NCBI RefSeq assembly: GCF_000317305.3
Contig: NC_023036.2
Coordinates: 124,001 to 188,000, forward strand
From: Mycolicibacterium neoaurum VKM Ac-1815D
GTDB taxonomy: Bacteria > Actinomycetota > Actinomycetes > Mycobacteriales > Mycobacteriaceae
DNA length: 64,000 bases
Direction of reading: 5' to 3'
Shown here: piece after piece, positions 32,496 to 41,463 of the stretch
Numbering within the stretch: the first letter of the stretch is position 1
Layout of the letters: the number at the start of each line of letters is the position of its first letter
Program-made: the position numbers and the translations under genes
Notes under the pieces: generated by a model
Database searches by the model: none
What the model was told of the DNA's origin: nothing
The model's input: the letters and a program-made list of their open reading frames with translations, nothing else

Positions 32496-33212
32496 TCAGA
32501 CCGTTGGCTTGCGGAAATAGAGGGCGACGCTCTTACCGATCAGCGGATTCAACGCGGCCTCGGCCTGCTTGGTGACCCACGGCCGGCTCATCATGTCCCA
32601 CACCAGCAGCTTGTGATAAGCGGTCACCACCGGGTGATCCGGCTTGTCCACGCCGACAGCACATTTGAGCCACCAGAACGGCGAGTGCAGCGAATGCGCA
32701 TGCTCGCTGTGCGTGAAATGCATTCCGCGGCCGGTGATCTTGTCGCGCAACTCGTCGGCCTTGTAGATGCGGATGTGGCCGCCCTCGTTGGCGTGATACT
32801 CGTCAGAGAGCATCCAGCAGACCTTTTCCGGGAGCCAGCGCGGCACCGTGACCGCCAGCGCGCCGCCGGGTTTGAGGACCCGGACCAGCTCGGCGATGGC
32901 CGCGTCGTCTGCGGGTACATGCTCCAGGATCTCCGAGGCGATCACACAGTCGAAGGTTCCGTCGGCGTAGGGCAGGTCGAGCGCATCACCCTTGACGGCC
33001 TCGGCACGTGCCGAGGCCGGAGCCTCACCCTGCTCCTTCATCGCGGTTAAGATCGCGTCGACGTCATTGAGATCCTCGACGCTCTGGTCGAAGGCGACGA
33101 CGTCCGCACCACGCCGGTAGGCCTCGAAGGAATGCCGCCCGGCCCCACAACCGACATCGATGACCGATGTCCCCGGGCCGATACCTAGTCTGTCGAAATC
33201 GACGGTCAGCAC
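32496..33212 (-). CDS. Class I SAM methyltransferase (putative MMP 3-O-methyltransferase)
   Basis: GTG 33212 overlaps the manT stop by seven bases and gives 238 residues. SAM motifs are SVIDVGCGAGRHSFEAYRRG and ALDLPYADGTFDCVIASEIL, then EHVPADDAAIAELVRVLKPG, the pattern of ubiE-like enzymes. In the methylmannose polysaccharide cluster the second methyltransferase is the presumed 3-O-methylation enzyme of the mannose backbone. I assign it by context and have seen no direct proof. Operon order is manT, this gene, mmpH. Confidence 0.78.
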   Translation of the reverse strand: MLTVDFDRLGIGPGTSVIDVGCGAGRHSFEAYRRGADVVAFDQSVEDLNDVDAILTAMKEQGEAPASARAEAVKGDALDLPYADGTFDCVIASEILEHVPADDAAIAELVRVLKPGGALAVTVPRWLPEKVCWMLSDEYHANEGGHIRIYKADELRDKITGRGMHFTHSEHAHSLHSPFWWLKCAVGVDKPDHPVVTAYHKLLVWDMMSRPWVTKQAEAALNPLIGKSVALYFRKPTV

Positions 33213-34453
33213 GCAGTGCGTCCTTTCTGAGTTCTCTGGGCGGCGCGCTCGTACACCGCGACGGTCTGTGCCGCAACGGATTCCCAGCTGAACACCTCGA
33301 CGGCCCGGCGCCGGCCGGCCGCGCCGAGGCGCTGCCGCTCGGCAGGCGAATCGAGCAGTTCCCCGAGCACGGTGGTCAATTGATCGACATCGGCGGGCGG
33401 GACCAACCTGGCGCACTCGCCTTCGGCTCCCAGCACCTCGGGCAGCGCGCCCGCCCGGCTGGCGACGATCGGGGTACCGCTGGCCATCGCCTCGACGGCG
33501 GGTAGCGAGAAACCTTCGTACAACGAAGGGATACAAGCGATCTCGGCAGAAGCCAACAAGCCGGCAAGATCCTCGTCGGACAATCCGCTGGAGATGTGCA
33601 CGATATCGGAGATGCCCAGTTCGGCGATGAGCTTCTCGGTCGGACCGTTGGGCTCGAGCTTGGACACCAGCTGCACATCGAGGTTGTGATGGGCGCGCAG
33701 GCGGGCCACCGCATGCAACAGATTCCCGACGCCCTTGAGCGGTACGTCGGCGCTGGCAATCGCGATGATGCGCCCGGGAACCCGCGTCGGCGACGGCGTG
33801 AACAGATCGGTGTCCACGCCCAGCGGCACCACGTGCAGCTGGTCGGCGCTCACCCCGAAATCCTCGGCGATATCGGCCGCCGACGTCGAGGAGACCGTCA
33901 GCAGTTCGGGGATGGCGCGCGCGACCTTCTTCTGCGTCTCGGCAAAGGCGTACCACCGCCGGACCAACGGCTTGCGCCACCACGTGGCGGCGGCCACCTC
34001 CAAGACCCGGTCCCTGGTGATCGGGTGATGCACCGTGGCGACGACAGGCAATCCCATGTTCGCGATGCCCAGCAGCGCCGATCCCAGGCTCTGGTTGTCG
34101 TGCACGACATCGAACTCGTCGCCGCGCTCGGCCATGATCCGCTTGACCCGCATACAGAACGTCTTGGGCTCGGGGAATCCGGCCGTCCACATGGTCAGCA
34201 GTTCGAGCAGGTCGATGTGATCGCGGATCTCACGCGGGTGCGGAACCCGGAACGGGTCGGGCTCGCGGTAGAGGTCCAGGCTGGGCACCTTGGTGAGCCG
34301 GACCCGCGGGTCGAGGCCCTCCGGATAGGGCTGACCGGAGAACACCTCGACCTGGTGGCCGAGCTCGGCAAGGCCTTGGGACAGGTACCTGACGTAGACG
34401 CCCTGCCCACCGCAATGGGTCTTGCTGCGGTAGGAGAGAAGAGCGATACGCAC
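33206..34453 (-). CDS. manT: GT4 alpha-1,4-mannosyltransferase ManT-like
   Basis: GTG 34453 starts a 415-residue GT-B fold enzyme. The N-terminal domain has YRSKTHCGGQGVYVRYLSQG with the glycine loop. The C-terminal domain has the nucleotide-sugar E-x7-E motif in SLYEGFSLPAVEAMASGTPI. In the MMP pathway ManT adds alpha-1,4-mannose from GDP-mannose onto primers released by MmpH. First gene of the leftward operon. Its promoter has TATAGT (34510-34505) immediately followed by a 16-bp palindrome, so it should be tightly repressed by the cluster TetR. Confidence 0.82.
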   Translation of the reverse strand: MRIALLSYRSKTHCGGQGVYVRYLSQGLAELGHQVEVFSGQPYPEGLDPRVRLTKVPSLDLYREPDPFRVPHPREIRDHIDLLELLTMWTAGFPEPKTFCMRVKRIMAERGDEFDVVHDNQSLGSALLGIANMGLPVVATVHHPITRDRVLEVAAATWWRKPLVRRWYAFAETQKKVARAIPELLTVSSTSAADIAEDFGVSADQLHVVPLGVDTDLFTPSPTRVPGRIIAIASADVPLKGVGNLLHAVARLRAHHNLDVQLVSKLEPNGPTEKLIAELGISDIVHISSGLSDEDLAGLLASAEIACIPSLYEGFSLPAVEAMASGTPIVASRAGALPEVLGAEGECARLVPPADVDQLTTVLGELLDSPAERQRLGAAGRRRAVEVFSWESVAAQTVAVYERAAQRTQKGRTAC

Positions 34454-34488
34454 GTCAGCTCAATCCGCTGAACTGCGGCGCAGGCATG

Positions 34489-34510
34489 CTGGACATGTGT
34501 CCAGACTATA
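34489..34510 (-). promoter_or_regulatory. manT promoter -10 with operator 2 of the MMP cluster
   Basis: The palindrome CTGGACA-TG-TGTCCAG (34489-34504) lies directly downstream of the -10 TATAGT (34510-34505, minus strand), across the expected transcription start. GGACATGTGTCCAGAC (34491-34506) differs at one base from the site at the tetR start (30715-30730). Confidence 0.75.
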
Positions 34511-35032
34511 GTTCGACCCGCTGGGGGGCGCAACGCGGCCCGGGTCGGATCGGTAGCACGAAAGCGAACGGTCTGCCGAATCCGAGCCCCTCCAGTTGCG
34601 CTTGCCGGACAGCCGAGACGGTGACCTCGCGCAGTTCGCCGGACGCCGGATCGAAACAGCGCAACCGTTCTCCGGTCACCGACACGATCAGGACCCAGTG
34701 CCGCGGGATGACCTGCCCGATCAGCATCGGCACCGGGGCGCCGGCACGCACGGCGTCCAACACATCCGCGATCGCATCCACCCGCCCGGGCAGCAGACCG
34801 CGGGCGACCCGCCAGCGACAAGGCACTGCGCAGCGGTCGGCGATGGCGGCGGCCACACCCGGTTCACCAGTCGATGCACCATGTCCTGTTCGGTGCCGAA
34901 CCACCCGGGACCCGTCTGCAGCCGCGACCGGTAACCCTCGTCCAGCAACGCGGCGGCGACCACCGCGACGGTGGGGCCGCAGCTGATGCCGTCGCGTTGC
35001 CGTAGGCGATAACCGGCGAGCTTCATCGGCAC
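34506..35032 (-). pseudogene. Frameshifted C39-like (papain-fold) peptidase gene
   Basis: Two overlapping frames together make one ~175-residue protein. The N-terminal part (ATG 35032 or 35026) has the catalytic Cys in QRDGISCGPTVAVVAAALLD. The C-terminal part has IPRHWVLIVSV (His) and LRCFDPASGELREV (Asp). The switch is near 34851-34857, where adding one G in TGGCC would join the frames as VWAAAIADRCAVPCRW. Either a recent inactivation, a sequencing error, or, less likely, -1 frameshifting. The family resembles bacterial C39-like transglutaminase/peptidase proteins. It ends at the manT promoter. Confidence 0.7.
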
Positions 35033-35086
35033 CGAGGCTAATCGTGACCCGGTACCCCTGGTTTCGGATAACCGATTCTGGCAACA

Positions 35087-35100
35087 TTACCGGCCGGTAA
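35087..35100. promoter_or_regulatory. 14-bp palindrome TTACCGGCCGGTAA before the membrane/cupredoxin operon
   Basis: A perfect palindrome 32 bp before the first gene of the operon, in a 95-bp promoter region. The GGATAAC at 35066-35072 could be part of the promoter. A likely operator for a dimeric repressor whose gene is not adjacent. Confidence 0.5.
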
Positions 35101-35132
35101 GAACGTCGACGGCGACTCAAACGGGGGTGCAG

Positions 35133-36968
35133 ATGGCAGGCACGTTGTCAGTCTTGGCAGTGGAGGCCACCGAGGGTGGTGGCGCCGCGCTGGACCAGAT
35201 CATCGGTATCTCGATCGCGACCGCCATCATCACCGCGGGGCTGCTGTGGATCGGCATCCTGCACCGCACCCGGCGGATCACCTGGCTGGGCAACCTCGGC
35301 GACAAGGTCGGCGCCAAGATGAACCGGCCCGCCTGGGTGGCCCTGCCGACACTGCTGTTCACCTCGACGATCATCTGCGCCATGTTCGGCTTCATCTGGG
35401 ATGTCAGCCTGCACATCGGCAAGGGCCGCGATTCCGGCCCGCTGGCCAACCCGGCGCACTACTTCATCCTGGTCGGACTGTTCCTGCTGTTCATCGCCGG
35501 TTCGATGGCGATCATCCTGCCCCACGAGAAGCCCGGGCCCGCGGCCATCAAGATCACCAGGACCTGGTACGCCCCCGTCGGCGGAATCCTGATGGCCGCC
35601 TGCGGTCTGTACGCGCTCATCGGCTTCCCGCTCGATGACGTGTGGCACCGCATCTTCGGCCAGGACGTCACGCTGTGGGGGCCGACGCATCTGATGCTGA
35701 TCGGCGGGGCGGGCCTGTCCCTGGTCGCCGTGCTGCTGCTCGAACACGAGGGTCGGCTCGCCTCGGGGACCGCGGCCGACGACAGCTCGCTGCCGACGGT
35801 CCTGCGCTACTTTGCCTTCGGCGGGCTGGTCATCGGCATGTCGGTCTTCCCCGTCGAATACGACTTCGGCATCGAGCAGTTCCGGCTGGTCCTGCACCCC
35901 ATGCTGGTCGCCGCGGCGGCCGCGCTGACGCTCATCGCCGCGCGGATCACCATGGGCCGCGGCGCGGCCATCGCCGCCGTGCTGTTCGCCCTACTGATCC
36001 GCGGCATCGTCGCCGTGGCCGTCGGCCCGGTGCTCGGGGCGCCCTACAGCTGGTTCGCGCTCTACCTCGGCCCGGCCCTGGTGGTCGAGCTGTTGGCGCT
36101 CACTCCGTTGATCAAGCGCCCCATCGTGTTCGGCGCGGTGGCCGGTGCCGCCATCGGGACCGTCGGGTTGTGGCTGGAGTCCTTCTGGATCGACGCCGTC
36201 TTCATGTATCCGTGGCCCTCCTCGATGTGGATCGAGACCGTGCTCACCGCCGCGCCCGTCGCCATTTTGATGGGCATGTGCGGCGCGCTGCTGGGCATCG
36301 TGCTCACCGGGCGACCGCTGCCCAAACGCGCGGTGAGCATCGGCATCATCGTGGCGACCGTGCTGACCATCGGCGCTGCCGTGGGCAACGGGTTGAACAT
36401 CTCGGTGCCGCAGAACGCCAGCGCGCAGATCACCCTGACCGAACTTCCCAGCCCCGCCGGCCAGCGGCTGGTCAGCGCCGATATCCGCGTCACCCCCGCC
36501 GATCTGATCAGCGAGGACCCCGAATGGGTCTCGATGCTGTCCTGGCAGGGCGGACTGGACAACGAGCGCGGACTGGTGGTCGATCACCTGGAGCGGCTCG
36601 GGCCAGGGCACTACCGCACCACCCGCCCGATGCCGGTGTGGGGCACCTGGAAAACGCTGGTCCGCGTCCAGGACGGCCGGACCATGGCCGCCGTGCCCGT
36701 GTTCCTGCCCGCCGATCCGGGTATCGGTGCCACCGAACTGCCCGCCGAGCGGTCGATCGATCGGCCGTTCGTCCAGGAGATCGAGATCCTGCAGCGCGAA
36801 CGCAACCTGGAGGTGCCGAGCTGGCTGTTCACCGCGGCCTCCCTGGTGGTCCTGTTGTGCTCGCTCATCCTCATCGCGGCATTGAGCTGGGGTGCGGGCC
36901 GGATCAACGACCGGGAGATGCGGGTGGACACCGAATCGACACCCAAACATCCGGTGCCACAACACTGA
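35133..36968 (+). CDS. Large polytopic membrane protein with C-terminal extracytoplasmic domain, unknown
   Basis: From ATG 35133 (GGGGG upstream; GTG 35127 possible), 611 residues. About twelve hydrophobic helices run to residue ~420, with His and acid residues in or beside them (THLMLIGG, VEYDFGIEQFRLVLHPML). A beta-rich domain follows at about 430-560, where GHYRTTRPMPVWGTWKTLVR resembles YtkA/FixH-like domains of copper proteins. Then come a last helix and a charged tail. First gene of a four-gene operon with a cupredoxin lipoprotein and a second polytopic protein. The function is unknown. Metal or redox handling at the membrane is inference. Confidence 0.72.
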   Translation: MAGTLSVLAVEATEGGGAALDQIIGISIATAIITAGLLWIGILHRTRRITWLGNLGDKVGAKMNRPAWVALPTLLFTSTIICAMFGFIWDVSLHIGKGRDSGPLANPAHYFILVGLFLLFIAGSMAIILPHEKPGPAAIKITRTWYAPVGGILMAACGLYALIGFPLDDVWHRIFGQDVTLWGPTHLMLIGGAGLSLVAVLLLEHEGRLASGTAADDSSLPTVLRYFAFGGLVIGMSVFPVEYDFGIEQFRLVLHPMLVAAAAALTLIAARITMGRGAAIAAVLFALLIRGIVAVAVGPVLGAPYSWFALYLGPALVVELLALTPLIKRPIVFGAVAGAAIGTVGLWLESFWIDAVFMYPWPSSMWIETVLTAAPVAILMGMCGALLGIVLTGRPLPKRAVSIGIIVATVLTIGAAVGNGLNISVPQNASAQITLTELPSPAGQRLVSADIRVTPADLISEDPEWVSMLSWQGGLDNERGLVVDHLERLGPGHYRTTRPMPVWGTWKTLVRVQDGRTMAAVPVFLPADPGIGATELPAERSIDRPFVQEIEILQRERNLEVPSWLFTAASLVVLLCSLILIAALSWGAGRINDREMRVDTESTPKHPVPQH

Positions 36969-36976
36969 ACACGTCG

Positions 36977-37123
36977 ATGACCTATCTGGCCGACCATTCA
37001 CTGCTGTTGGCGCTGCCGGCTTTTGCGCCAGCGGTCGTGGTCGCGGGCGTCGTCGCCTATGTGGCGATCCGGGACCGGCGCACCCCCGACGACGACGAAG
37101 ACACCGACGAGGAGAGGACGTAG
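36977..37123 (+). CDS. 48-residue single-helix membrane protein
   Basis: A small frame between two operon genes: MTYLADHSLLLALPAFAPAV, one transmembrane helix to about residue 31, then a short very acidic tail (DRRTPDDDEDTDEERT). It starts 8 bases after the large membrane gene and ends one base before the lipoprotein gene. The GGAGAGG ribosome site for that gene lies in its last codons. Size and topology recall small subunits that stabilise membrane complexes, such as CcoQ-type proteins. The function is unknown. Confidence 0.65.
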   Translation: MTYLADHSLLLALPAFAPAVVVAGVVAYVAIRDRRTPDDDEDTDEERT

Positions 37124-37124
37124 T

Positions 37125-37529
37125 GTGCGGTCATTGATCGTATTGGCCACCGCGGCACTGGTATCGGCGGGTTGCAGCAGCCGGCCACCCGACCGTCCCG
37201 AGGAGCCGGCCCAGCCCGCCGCGTCCGCGGTCCCGACCCTGACCGACCAGCAGGCGGCACCGGAGCAGGTGCTGCTCGAGGTCACCATCGCCGGCGGTCA
37301 GGTCACCCCGACCAATCAGCAGCTGCGGGCCCGTGTCGGTGAGCCTATACTGATCCGGGTCACCAGCGACACACCCGACGAACTGCACGTCCACGCCACC
37401 CCCGAACACTCCTTCGAGGTGAAACCCGGTCCGGCACAGACGTTCCAGTTCACCGTCGAGGTGCCCGGAAGGGTCGACGTGGAACTGCACGAGGCGCATC
37501 GGGTCGTCGCGACCATCGCGGTGCAGTGA
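37125..37529 (+). CDS. Cupredoxin-like lipoprotein
   Basis: GTG 37125 with AGGAGAGG upstream gives 134 residues. The lipobox is LVSAGC with Cys17. After a Pro/Ala linker comes a cupredoxin-like domain: EVTIAGGQVTPTNQQLRARV, ILIRVTSDTPDELHVHATPE and FTVEVPGRVDVELHEAHRVV. HVHATPEH and LHEAHR offer several histidines but no Cys, so any copper site is not the classical type 1. Exported and lipid-anchored. The stop overlaps the next gene's GTG (GTGA). Confidence 0.78.
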   Translation: MRSLIVLATAALVSAGCSSRPPDRPEEPAQPAASAVPTLTDQQAAPEQVLLEVTIAGGQVTPTNQQLRARVGEPILIRVTSDTPDELHVHATPEHSFEVKPGPAQTFQFTVEVPGRVDVELHEAHRVVATIAVQ

Positions 37530-38806
37530 CCGTACTGGCGCACGGGCTGGGCGGCTCGACCGACCTGCCCATCCCGTTCACCTACGCGCTGATCGGCGCC
37601 GCCTGGACACTCACCTTTACCTTCGCCCTGGTCGCACTGGCTTGGCGCACACCGCGATTCGATGCCGACGCTCCGGGACGTCCGCTGCCCGACATCGTGA
37701 CCCGCGTGGTCGACTCGGCCATCACCCGCTGGGTGCTGGCCGGTGCCGGTATCGCGTTCACCGTCTGGGTCACCGTCGCGGCCGTGACCGGCCCGCAGGA
37801 TTCCCGCAATGCCCTGCCCGGGGTGTTCTACGTGCTGCTGTGGGTCGGATTGGTGGCGTTGTCGGCGCTGTTCGGCCCCGTCTGGCGGGTGCTGTCGCCG
37901 GCCCGCACCGTCACACGCCTGCTGGGTGTGCGTGGCGCCCGCATCACCTACCCGCCCCGGTTGGGTTACTGGCCGGCAGCGGCCGGGTTGTTCGCCTTCG
38001 TCTGGCTGGAGCTGGCCAGTCCCGACCCCGGATCGCTTTCGGCGGTGAAGATCTGGCTGCTGGTGTACTTCGGGATCACCATGGTCGGTGCGCTCTTGTG
38101 CGGGCAGCGCTGGTGTGCGCGAGCCGACCCCTTCGAGGTGTACAGCATGGTGGCCTCGCGGTGCGCACCGTGGCGGCGCAACCCGGACGGCCGCATCGCC
38201 ATCGGCAACCCGTTCGACCGACTGCTGTCGCTACCGGTCCGCCCGGGCATCGTCGCCGTGCTGGCGGTTCTGCTGGGCTCCACGGCCTTCGACAGCTTCT
38301 CGGCCATCCCGGGATGGCGCAACTTCGTCGACGCGCACGCCGACGGACAATGGGGAGCCAGCGCCGTCAAGACGGCCGGGCTGGCGGTCTTCGTCGTCAC
38401 CGTCGGCGTGACGTTCAGTCTGGCGGCCGCGGCCACCGGTGGTGTGGACCGCGCGCGGCGCAGGCAACTGCCGGGTTTGATGGCGCACTCGCTGATACCG
38501 ATCGTGATCGGATACGTGTTCGCCCACTACCTGACCTATCTGATCGAGAAGGGTCAGCAGACGGTGCACGCGCTCCTCGGGCTGCAGGACGCGCAGGTTT
38601 ATTACCTGCTGTCCATGCACCCGTCACTGCTGGCATCGCTCAAGGTGGGCTTCGTGCTGCTCGGGCATGTGGCGGGGGTGGTGGCCGCGCACGACCGCGC
38701 GCTGCGGGTACTGCCCAAGGGGCATCAGATGACCGGGCAGTTGGCGATGATGCTGGTCATGGTGGGCTACACGTTCCTCGGGCTCTATCTGCTCTTCGGT
38801 GGCTGA
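37526..38806 (+). CDS. Ten-helix membrane protein with Cys pair, unknown function
   Basis: A 426-residue integral membrane protein from GTG 37526, overlapping the lipoprotein stop. About ten helices. A cytoplasmic-side loop carries LLCGQRWCARADPFEVYSMV, with two Cys five residues apart and the GDPFEVYS-like motif of an actinobacterial membrane family. Late helices have conserved-looking histidines (LMAHSLIPIVIGYVFAHYLT and LLGHVAGVVAAHDRALR). Some databases may call relatives fenitrothion hydrolase. I cannot confirm this. With the cupredoxin and the 611-residue protein it likely forms a membrane complex. Confidence 0.7.
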   Translation: MTVLAHGLGGSTDLPIPFTYALIGAAWTLTFTFALVALAWRTPRFDADAPGRPLPDIVTRVVDSAITRWVLAGAGIAFTVWVTVAAVTGPQDSRNALPGVFYVLLWVGLVALSALFGPVWRVLSPARTVTRLLGVRGARITYPPRLGYWPAAAGLFAFVWLELASPDPGSLSAVKIWLLVYFGITMVGALLCGQRWCARADPFEVYSMVASRCAPWRRNPDGRIAIGNPFDRLLSLPVRPGIVAVLAVLLGSTAFDSFSAIPGWRNFVDAHADGQWGASAVKTAGLAVFVVTVGVTFSLAAAATGGVDRARRRQLPGLMAHSLIPIVIGYVFAHYLTYLIEKGQQTVHALLGLQDAQVYYLLSMHPSLLASLKVGFVLLGHVAGVVAAHDRALRVLPKGHQMTGQLAMMLVMVGYTFLGLYLLFGG

Positions 38807-38823
38807 GCAGTACGGTTGTCTGC

Positions 38824-39375
38824 ATGCGTGCGCTGATCGTGGTGGATGTGCAGAAGGATTTCTGTGAGGGCGGATCGTTGGCCGTCGAAGGTGGTGCCGC
38901 CGTCGCCGGTGCGATCACCGGCCTGCTCACCGGTCACGATTACGACCATGTGGTCGCGACCATGGATTTCCACATCGATCCCGGTGAGCATTTCTCCGAT
39001 ACCCCGGACTACCGGGTGTCCTGGCCGCGGCACTGCGTGGTCGGCACCTCCGGGGTGGACTTCCACGAGAATCTCGACCCCGCCGCGGTCGAGGCAGTGT
39101 TCACCAAGGGTGAGTTCTCGGCCGCCTACAGCGGTTTCGAGGGCACCGATGCCGATGGCACCTCGCTGACCGATTGGCTGGCCCGCCGCGGTGTGGACGC
39201 CGTGGACGTGGTGGGCATCGCCACCGACTACTGCGTGCGCGCGACCGCGCTGGACGCCGCTGCCGCCGGGTTGCGCACGCGGGTGCTGCTACCGCTGTGC
39301 GCGGGAGTCGCCGCGGACACCACCGCCGAGGCGGTGACCCTGCTACGGGCGCGCGGCGTCGAGGTCACCGAGTAG
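38824..39375 (+). CDS. pncA: Nicotinamidase / pyrazinamidase PncA
   Basis: A 183-residue protein (186 in M. tuberculosis). The catalytic triad is Asp8 (IVVDVQKDF), Lys95 (FTKGEF) and Cys137 (GIATDYCVRATALDA). Metal ligands are Asp48, His50 and His56 in TMDFHIDPGEHF and His70 in WPRHC. It converts nicotinamide to nicotinate for NAD salvage and activates pyrazinamide. The residue before the nucleophile is Tyr where M. tuberculosis has His. Tail-to-tail overlap of 11 bases with the MerR gene. Confidence 0.95.
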   Translation: MRALIVVDVQKDFCEGGSLAVEGGAAVAGAITGLLTGHDYDHVVATMDFHIDPGEHFSDTPDYRVSWPRHCVVGTSGVDFHENLDPAAVEAVFTKGEFSAAYSGFEGTDADGTSLTDWLARRGVDAVDVVGIATDYCVRATALDAAAAGLRTRVLLPLCAGVAADTTAEAVTLLRARGVEVTE

Positions 39376-39763
39376 GGTCCGCGGTGCCGTAGTCCGACAG
39401 TTGTCCGATCAGTTCTTCGGCATAGGCCAGGTTCCGGGCCAACTTCGCGGACGCCTGCCGGGCACGCTCATGACAGTCGGCCAGGTGGCGTCTGGCATGG
39501 ACCTGCCGCTCGGGGTCCGACGACACGTCACCGATCACGTCGAGGGCGTCGAGCAGCTCACGCATCTCCTCAAGTGTGAAGCCCAGCGGCTTCATCCGCC
39601 GAATCGACAGCAGGCGATCGATATCTCGGGCGGTGTAGAGCCGGAAACCACCGGCCGAACGCGCCGAGGGGGTCACCAGACCGACCTCGTCGTAATGTCG
39701 GATCGTCTTGATGGACAACTCGGTTCGGGCAGCGACATCACCGATCTGCAAAAGCTCGCCCAC
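39365..39763 (-). CDS. MerR family transcriptional regulator
   Basis: GTG 39763 starts VGELLQIGDVAARTELSIKT, the MerR winged helix, giving 132 residues. IRHYDEVGLVTPSARSAGGF follows, then RRMKPLGFTLEEMRELLDAL and a C-terminal coiled coil. On the minus strand TAGGGT (39776-39771) lies seven bases before the GTG, which fits a leaderless transcript and favours this start over the upstream ATG. No cysteine cluster for metal sensing is visible in the short C-terminus. It may control the SulP gene just upstream, but no long-spacer promoter is seen there. Confidence 0.85.
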   Translation of the reverse strand: MGELLQIGDVAARTELSIKTIRHYDEVGLVTPSARSAGGFRLYTARDIDRLLSIRRMKPLGFTLEEMRELLDALDVIGDVSSDPERQVHARRHLADCHERARQASAKLARNLAYAEELIGQLSDYGTADPTR

Positions 39764-39773
39764 GGTACGCACC

Positions 39774-41276
39774 CTAGTGGGCGGACTCCATGCGACCACT
39801 GAGACGGGCATGGCGCTGCGCACTGTTGTCGTTCATCCCGATGATGGTGACATTCTTACCCTTGGCCGCGTACTTGGTGGTGATCGCATCCAAGGTGGCC
39901 ACCGTCGAGGCATCCCAGATGTGCGCCTGACTCATGTCGATGACGATGTTCAGCGGGTCGGCTTCGTAGTCGAACTGGTATATGAGGTCGTTGCTCGATG
40001 CGAAGAAGAGCTCGCCTCGGACAGCGTAGACGCGGGTGTCCGCATCGCTCCCGGCATCGGGGTCGGACATCTCGACGACCTCGGTCAGATGTGCGACGCG
40101 GCGGGCGAACAACACCATGGCGGTCAATGTCCCGACCCCGACCCCATAGGCGAGATTGTCGGTGGCCACCGTGACCGCGACCGTCGCCAGCATGACGGCA
40201 GTTTCGCTCTTGGGCATGCGACGCAACGTCTTCGGGTGCACGCTGTGCCAGTCGAGAGTGGCCACCGACACCATGATCATCACGGCTACCAGGGCTGCCA
40301 TCGGAATCTGCGCGACCAGGTCACCGAGGCCGACAACGAGGGCAAGCAGGAACGCGCCGGCCAGGAAGGTGGAGATCCGGGTACGGGCACCCGAGACCTT
40401 GACGTTGATCATGGTCTGGCCGATCATCGCGCAACCGCCCATGCCACCGAACAGACCGGTGACCACATTGGCCACCCCCTGACCGATTGCCTCACGCGAC
40501 TTGTTCGAGGGCGTGTCGGTGATGTCGTCGACGAGTTTGGCCGTCATGAGCGACTCCAGCAGACCCACGACCGCCATGGTCAACGCATAGGGCGCGATCA
40601 CCCCCAATGTCTGCCAGGTCCACGGCACCTGCGGAATCAGCAGCGACGGCAGGCTGGAAGGAAGCTGCCCCTCGTCGCCGACGTTCGGCACCGACCAGCC
40701 CGATCCGATCGTGGCAGCGGTCAGCACGACGATCGCCACCAGTGGGGCGGGGATCGCGGTGGTGATCCTGGGCAGCAGGATCATCAGCAACATCCCGACC
40801 GCGACCATCGGATACACCAGCCACGGAACACCGAGCAGGTGCGGCACCTGGGAGACAAAGATCAGGATGGCCAGCGCGTTGACGAATCCGACCATGACGC
40901 TGCGCGGGATGAACCGCATCAGACGGGCCACCCCCAAGCCGCCGAGGATCACCTGGATGACACCTGCCAGCAGCACCGCCGCGATGAGGTGATCCAATCC
41001 GTGGCTGCGCACCAAGGGCGCGACCACCAGCGCGACAGCTCCCGTCGCGGCGCTGATCATCGCCGGCCGGCCTCCGACCAGGGCGATGGTGACCGCCATG
41101 GTGAACGAGGCGAACAGTCCGACGCGGGGGTCGACGCCGGCGATGATGGAGAAGGAGATGGCCTCGGGAATCAACGCCAACGCCACCACCAGGCCGGCGA
41201 GGACCTCGGTGCGCAGCCGTCGTGGTGAGCGCAGTGCGGCCAGTACAGACTGTTCCCGCGCAGGGGTGATGGGCAC
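39774..41276 (-). CDS. SulP family anion transporter with STAS domain
   Basis: GTG 41276 with GAGGAG upstream gives 500 residues. The transmembrane transporter core has the SulP signature [20 protein letters not shown], then [20 protein letters not shown], with about 12-14 helices. The C-terminal STAS domain (about 400-490) contains [20 protein letters not shown]. Substrates in the family are sulfate, bicarbonate and dicarboxylates. The one here is unknown, and no carbonic anhydrase is fused or adjacent. Confidence 0.9.
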   Translation of the reverse strand: MPITPAREQSVLAALRSPRRLRTEVLAGLVVALALIPEAISFSIIAGVDPRVGLFASFTMAVTIALVGGRPAMISAATGAVALVVAPLVRSHGLDHLIAAVLLAGVIQVILGGLGVARLMRFIPRSVMVGFVNALAILIFVSQVPHLLGVPWLVYPMVAVGMLLMILLPRITTAIPAPLVAIVVLTAATIGSGWSVPNVGDEGQLPSSLPSLLIPQVPWTWQTLGVIAPYALTMAVVGLLESLMTAKLVDDITDTPSNKSREAIGQGVANVVTGLFGGMGGCAMIGQTMINVKVSGARTRISTFLAGAFLLALVVGLGDLVAQIPMAALVAVMIMVSVATLDWHSVHPKTLRRMPKSETAVMLATVAVTVATDNLAYGVGVGTLTAMVLFARRVAHLTEVVEMSDPDAGSDADTRVYAVRGELFFASSNDLIYQFDYEADPLNIVIDMSQAHIWDASTVATLDAITTKYAAKGKNVTIIGMNDNSAQRHARLSGRMESAH

Positions 41277-41445
41277 GAGGGCTCCTCGAAAAGCTGGTGA
41301 TGTGGTGCGCCACGTTGCGCCAGATGTGTTGGACGGAAACACTGTTCGCGCCCGCTTCACCAACCCTACCCCGAGGGGAGAGTTGCGGGGAAATCGGCGA
41401 GTCGGATCGACCGGCCGGCCCGCTCATCAGCGCGCCTGCAGATAG

Positions 41446-41458
41446 CTCTGTAACAGAG
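41446..41458. promoter_or_regulatory. MarR operator CTCTGT-A-ACAGAG
   Basis: A perfect 6+6 inverted repeat ending 5 bp before the GTG at 41464, overlapping the ribosome site (AGAGG) of the marR gene. It is well placed for autorepression of the marR-ABC operon. Confidence 0.6.
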
Positions 41459-41463
41459 GTAAT

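Noticed and set aside
35133..36968. CtaG or cytochrome oxidase subunit
   Set aside because: The heme- or copper-ligand patterns of those families are not visible. Only a general YtkA/FixH resemblance of the outer domain remains.
41277..41445. Promoter elements for the SulP gene (TAGGGT on the minus strand)
   Set aside because: Several overlapping candidates, none with a convincing -35 or spacing.
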